Source: Basidiobolus ranarum (taxonomy: Eukaryota; Basidiobolomycota; Basidiobolomycetes; Basidiobolales). Taken from it: a stretch of 20,937 nt of DNA. Both the position numbers and the translations under genes were made by a program. The stretch spans positions 1-20,937 of the forward strand of contig JASJQH010007092.1 in the NCBI GenBank assembly GCA_040143965.1. The letters run 5' to 3'. Numbering within the stretch: the stretch's first letter is position 1; every line of letters begins with the position of its first letter. Below the pieces are notes generated by a model. It did no database searches, was not told where the DNA came from, and saw nothing but the letters and a program-made list of their open reading frames with translations. This document shows positions 17,755 to 20,937 of this stretch, one piece after another.

Positions 17755-18345
17755 ATGAGGGAAGTTTCACAATACTTCACAGTATATGTATATATGGATG
17801 GAATAGAAATCCTTTCAAACAAGAATATCTCGCAGAAACGAAACAGTGAGAGTCTGGCGAAGCTGCTAACCCCGAGTCACTACGTGGCTTCTTTAGACAA
17901 GAAAATCAGAGACGTGTTAATCGGCTTCAGCTTCACACAACACAGAATGCTCGATTTCAAATCCATTACGCAGTTTGCGTATGCTACTGGATTTAATTTC
18001 TAAATAGAGGGAATGTGGCTACTTGCTCTAAACTCAAATCCGTGCCCATTATTGGCCTGGATTTAGTTTGGCCTTGCTTTGTGGCTTCACTACTGAAGAT
18101 CAATTGGTAAATCTACGCTAAATATTAGCTTTGCCCAAGTTGTACAACATTCGATTAATCGATCCTCAGGATCCCGAATTCTCTTTTAGATTAATCAAGC
18201 CTTATGTCGAATCAACTAATATATCCATTATTTGGCATCTTTCAGACAGTCTATTGATAGACCGTAAAGACTACTACTTTTTAATATTACCTTTTCTCTT
18301 ATTAACACAGTTTATTTCGTGTCTTATACTTTCACCTTTTTAGTT
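17755..18345 (+). CDS. Unidentified spliced gene, coding-looking pieces
   Basis: I do not recognise a family. A plus-strand frame opens with ATG at 17755 and runs 82 codons. Near its end a donor GTATGC (17979) could splice to TTTAG at 18066 (88-nt intron), turning the C-terminus into SITQFALALLCGFTTEDQL, which looks like protein. A further open stretch (18129-18345) reads LPKLYNIRLIDPQDPEFSF and then becomes hydrophobic. It might join through a 48-nt intron (GTGGCT at 18081 to TTAG at 18128), giving TQFALALSLPKLYNIRL. The coordinates are only the span of these pieces. The start, the 3' end and even the reality of the gene are uncertain. No minus-strand alternative of comparable length is seen beyond 17730. 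Confidence 0.3.
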
Positions 18346-18377
18346 AGTAGTTTCTTATATGTATACGTATTAGTCTA

Positions 18378-19732
18378 ATGTCAAGCAGATTATGTGTCAA
18401 TGTTCAGGAGTTCATTGATATTTCGTGTCATGTCAATGGTAGGTATTATTCATATGATAACACCTGTATTTGCCATACTTACTCTTTTCCGGGCTAGTAT
18501 TGCTCCACAAAACCTCCGACGAAATGATTCGTAAACGTTCAATTGAACATATTTCCAAATCTCGTAGTGGGGAAGGCTGTGATTCAGATACACTTATAAA
18601 TGCCGATATAAGTAATCTATCCTACTGTCTTCAAGGTAACGTCCGTATTGTAAGCAAAGATAACAATATCCTTTTCTTACAAGTTATTTGGGATTTAGTC
18701 TTAGAGCTACGAAAGCAAGTGTGTGAAGATATCAAAACCTTGAAACAAATGTATTCCAAATTAGATGGCCAAGAATATACTGCACAATATGCAGCTGAAG
18801 TGGAGATAACAATTCAAGGGTTAGAGCTAACTTTGAACAAGGCTATTGAAGGTAGCGTTTATTATTAATCCAACGTATATGATATAGACCTGATTTTTAA
18901 TGAACTATCCTTCACTCTCTCCTTTTACATGCAGTCATTAAAAGCCAAATAGCCAACCTTTCCTCCAGCATCACCGACTGTCTAGCTGACTGTGATTTTT
19001 TTCAAAAATCCAATACCTCTAGCGAAACAGAGGAAGATTTTCCAGACCCACTGACTACAGATATCTCACCTATACACAAAACGAACATAGCGCTAGGCCA
19101 TAAACTACGAGAATTACTGTCAGCTTCCCAATGTAGAGGAAGCGATGACGAAAGAAATCTATCATTTTACCAAGCAGAGGGTGAGGACAACCACTCCAAC
19201 TTATCGATAACCTCCTATAACAATCAACGATTAGACGACAACGCAGTAAATCTACTCATCTCATTGATCACCAGCACCAGAATATCTTACTCATCTATGT
19301 ATCTTGACAATTTAGAGCGAATGTTCAGCCTCAGGTCTATCTCCAACTGAGTCCAACTTTGAATATGAGGACTATCATCAATCTGAAGTGTTTGCTGAAG
19401 ATGTGGTTGTCACCAATCCAGTGAAGATAGGAAAGGGAGTTGGGTCCTATACTGTGTACACATGTACAATCAAAACTCCGCAAGGCACTAGCATTACAGT
19501 TCAAAAGAGGTATTCCGAGTTTGTGTTGTTACGAAGGCTGGTGATGAAATACTTCAAGCCATTTAAGAAAGGAATCCCAGCGTTGCCGGAGAAGAAGAGA
19601 GTAGGGAGGTTCAAGCCAGATTTTATCGAAGGACGCAGAAAGGGGCTAGAGTACTTCATGGCTTACATTTTACTCCATCCCATCATTGGGGGAAGTACTA
19701 TTGTTCGCAAATGGTTCATGGGTCAGATTTGA
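18378..19732 (+). CDS. C-terminal PX-domain protein (Ypt35-like phosphoinositide binder)
   Basis: I read four exons: 18378-18438, 18498-18851, 18935-19245 and 19316-19732, giving 380 aa. The introns are 59, 83 and 70 nt. The C-terminal 110 residues (about 268-380) are a PX domain, which binds phosphoinositides on endosomal membranes. KRYSEF (306-311) supplies the R/Y pair typical of PI3P binders, the Pro-rich loop is GIPALPEKK (328-336), and FIEGRRKGLEYF (345-356) holds the second basic site. The PX-at-C-terminus layout recalls yeast Ypt35, a Vps13 adaptor. The N-terminal 260 residues are helical then Ser/Asp-rich and unrecognised, with one P-x-P (FPDP, 174-177). Exon 1 and the last intron are inferred from phase. 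An alternative last intron runs 19181-19328. A 48-nt in-frame segment in exon 2 may itself be an intron. Confidence 0.7.
18636..18683 (+). other. Possible 48-nt in-frame intron in the PX gene
   Basis: The segment after CTTCAAG begins GTAACG and ends CCTTTTCTTACAAG, with a TAAC upstream of the pyrimidine stretch. It is exactly 48 nt with no in-frame stop. Removal joins YCLQ directly to VIWDL; retention adds 16 residues. Confidence 0.4.
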
Positions 19733-19925
19733 GAGATCACAATTAAAGTTACTGCTTTGATCATTCATGCTACAGATTCCATTTTTAATTTTGTAATTCA
19801 TTATTAGTCATTGTATTCATCATCACCCTGGGAGACGGGCAGTAGAATAATAAGATGGCATAGTATATTTATGTGGTGAAGTAAATGAATTTTTATTAAT
19901 AAAAACCATAATTGTGGTCCAATAT
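19733..19925. other. Convergent 3' region, PX gene / RPL3
   Basis: This 193-bp AT-rich spacer lies between two stop codons and contains the palindromic poly(A) element at 19890-19905. Confidence 0.6.
19890..19905. terminator. Palindromic bidirectional poly(A) signal
   Basis: TTTTTATTAATAAAAA is a perfect 16-bp palindrome carrying AATAAA on both strands. It lies 158 nt after the PX-gene stop and 20 nt beyond the RPL3 stop, so one element could serve both convergent transcripts. Confidence 0.5.
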
Positions 19926-20937
19926 TTAGGCGGAAAGATCCTTCTTGAGAGTACCCATGAAAGCCTTCTTCTCTTCGGCAGTTTGGAAACGACCGTGTCC
20001 GAACTTGGAAGAAGTATCGATGAATTTGAGGGAAACCTTTTCGAGAGCAGATCTCTTGGTGTGGACCAAGAGGGACTTACGAAGAGTCAAGACTCTCTTC
20101 TTAACACCAATACAACAACCCTTGATCATGATGAAGTCCTCCTTTACGTTACCGTAATGGGGGAATCCACCCATGGGGGTGATGGACTTGGCAGTAAGAT
20201 CGTACTCGGTGGAGGCAGAGCTGGCATCGACACCGTTGGCAATACGGTAGATCTTCTTGTTAACCTCGGTACGGTGATGGAAACCATTTTGACCGGCACG
20301 AGGAACGGAGTACATGACACGGGATGGATGCCAGGCACCAATACAAGCGACCTTACGAAGACCCTTGTGAGTCTTACGAGGAAGCTTCTTGGTTCCCCAA
20401 CGGTGGGTAACACCTTCGAAACCCTTACCCTTGGTAACACCAATAACATCGATCATCTCATCTTGTTCGAAAACGGACTTGACATCGACGGTCTTCTCGA
20501 AGTGCTCTCTAGCCCAGTCAACCTTTTGGGCAACTGAACCACCGTTAAGTTGGATTTCAGCGATGTGAGCCTTCTTTTGACCAATGTTGACCTTACGGAC
20601 TTGAGTATGGGCAATGACGCGAACAACGGAACAGTACTTCTTGATACGTTCCAATTCACGGAGGATGGGCTTGGCACCATCAGCATGCTTCTTGGCATAC
20701 TTGGTGAAAGCCTTCTTCTTGGAGCGATACCAGTTCTTGTAGAATCTACGCTTAACTTCATCAGATAAATGTTCGGCCCAGACGGTAGTCAAGGAACGAA
20801 GACCACGAGGGGTCTCAACATAACCAACAACACCAACGATGACCATAGCGGGAACTTCGATGATGGTAACGGGTTCGACGATTTCCTTCTTGTGGTTCTT
20901 GGATCCAGGACGATCCAAATCACGAACGATATGAGTC
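19926..20937 (-). CDS. RPL3: 60S ribosomal protein L3 (uL3), 5'-truncated by window edge
   Basis: uL3 sits near the peptidyl-transferase centre of the large ribosomal subunit. The window holds 336 C-terminal residues ([13 protein letters not shown] onward); about 50 N-terminal residues lie beyond the right edge, judging from the 387 aa of yeast L3. The frame is intact and uninterrupted. Diagnostic blocks are [51 protein letters not shown], the histidine-bearing [17 protein letters not shown] and KFGHGRFQT. Codon use is strongly biased to C-ending codons (TTC, AAC, ACC), unlike neighbouring genes, as expected for a very highly expressed gene. Its promoter and any 5' introns are not visible. 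The long opposite-strand frame (19914-20537) is a shadow produced by this bias. Confidence 0.98.
   Translation of the reverse strand, partial: THIVRDLDRPGSKNHKKEIVEPVTIIEVPAMVIVGVVGYVETPRGLRSLTTVWAEHLSDEVKRRFYKNWYRSKKKAFTKYAKKHADGAKPILRELERIKKYCSVVRVIAHTQVRKVNIGQKKAHIAEIQLNGGSVAQKVDWAREHFEKTVDVKSVFEQDEMIDVIGVTKGKGFEGVTHRWGTKKLPRKTHKGLRKVACIGAWHPSRVMYSVPRAGQNGFHHRTEVNKKIYRIANGVDASSASTEYDLTAKSITPMGGFPHYGNVKEDFIMIKGCCIGVKKRVLTLRKSLLVHTKRSALEKVSLKFIDTSSKFGHGRFQTAEEKKAFMGTLKKDLSA

Noticed and set aside
19181-19328. Alternative last intron of the PX gene (GTGAGG to TTCAG or the next CAG)
   Set aside because: Phase-compatible, but 148 nt is much longer than other introns here. The 70-nt GTAAAT/TTTAG intron fits better. 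Not excluded.
19914-20537. 207-codon plus-strand frame antisense to RPL3
   Set aside because: Starts without ATG and lies opposite a highly biased ribosomal protein gene. Such long shadows are expected from C-ending codon use.

Overview
The window is nuclear DNA of a fungus. Three things show this: a trifunctional tryptophan gene with glutaminase, IGPS and PRAI fused in that order; fungal families such as ERG26, YRA1, an STF2-like protein and a Scn1-type TatD protein; and many short introns (about 59-90 nt) with GTAAGT/GTATGT donors, CTAAC-type branch sites and TAG/CAG acceptors. The intron density argues against a budding yeast of the Saccharomyces type. I cannot fix the phylum from sequence alone. 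Noncoding DNA is AT-rich. I see no transposon, tRNA, rRNA or CRISPR array.

Layout, left to right. 1-660: no gene I can support. 661-1996 (-): GCV1, the glycine cleavage T-protein, 3 exons, divergent from 2712-4937 (+): intronless trifunctional TRP1. Their shared 715-bp promoter holds a composite CACGTGACTCA site and a telobox. 5299-6854 (-): an F-box/WD40 protein, convergent with TRP1. 6855-8186: a long intergenic region with telomere-like repeats. 8187-9812 (+): a membrane-anchored alpha/beta hydrolase, convergent with 10171-11190 (-): ERG26. 11857-12975 (-): YRA1/THO4, the mRNA-export adaptor, 5 exons. 13470-15462 (-): coronin, 9 exons, one of which appears to be only 2 nt long. 15950-16820 (-): Scn1-type TatD metal-dependent hydrolase. 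17061-17397 (-): a small STF2-like protein. About 17755-18345 (+): coding-looking pieces of an unidentified gene. 18378-19732 (+): a C-terminal PX-domain protein. 19926 to the right edge (-): RPL3, with its N-terminus off the window.

These are ordinary housekeeping genes and not a cluster for one pathway. The GCV1/TRP1 pair could share amino-acid (Gcn4/CPC1-type) control through the composite site. The most unusual observations concern splicing. The coronin reading frame is restored only by a GG microexon between two normal-looking introns. The YRA1 RRM is interrupted by a 60-nt intron that has no in-frame stop, so it can be retained. A 48-nt segment with intron-like ends sits in frame in the PX gene. 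Exact 8-bp teloboxes also recur four times, all in noncoding DNA.
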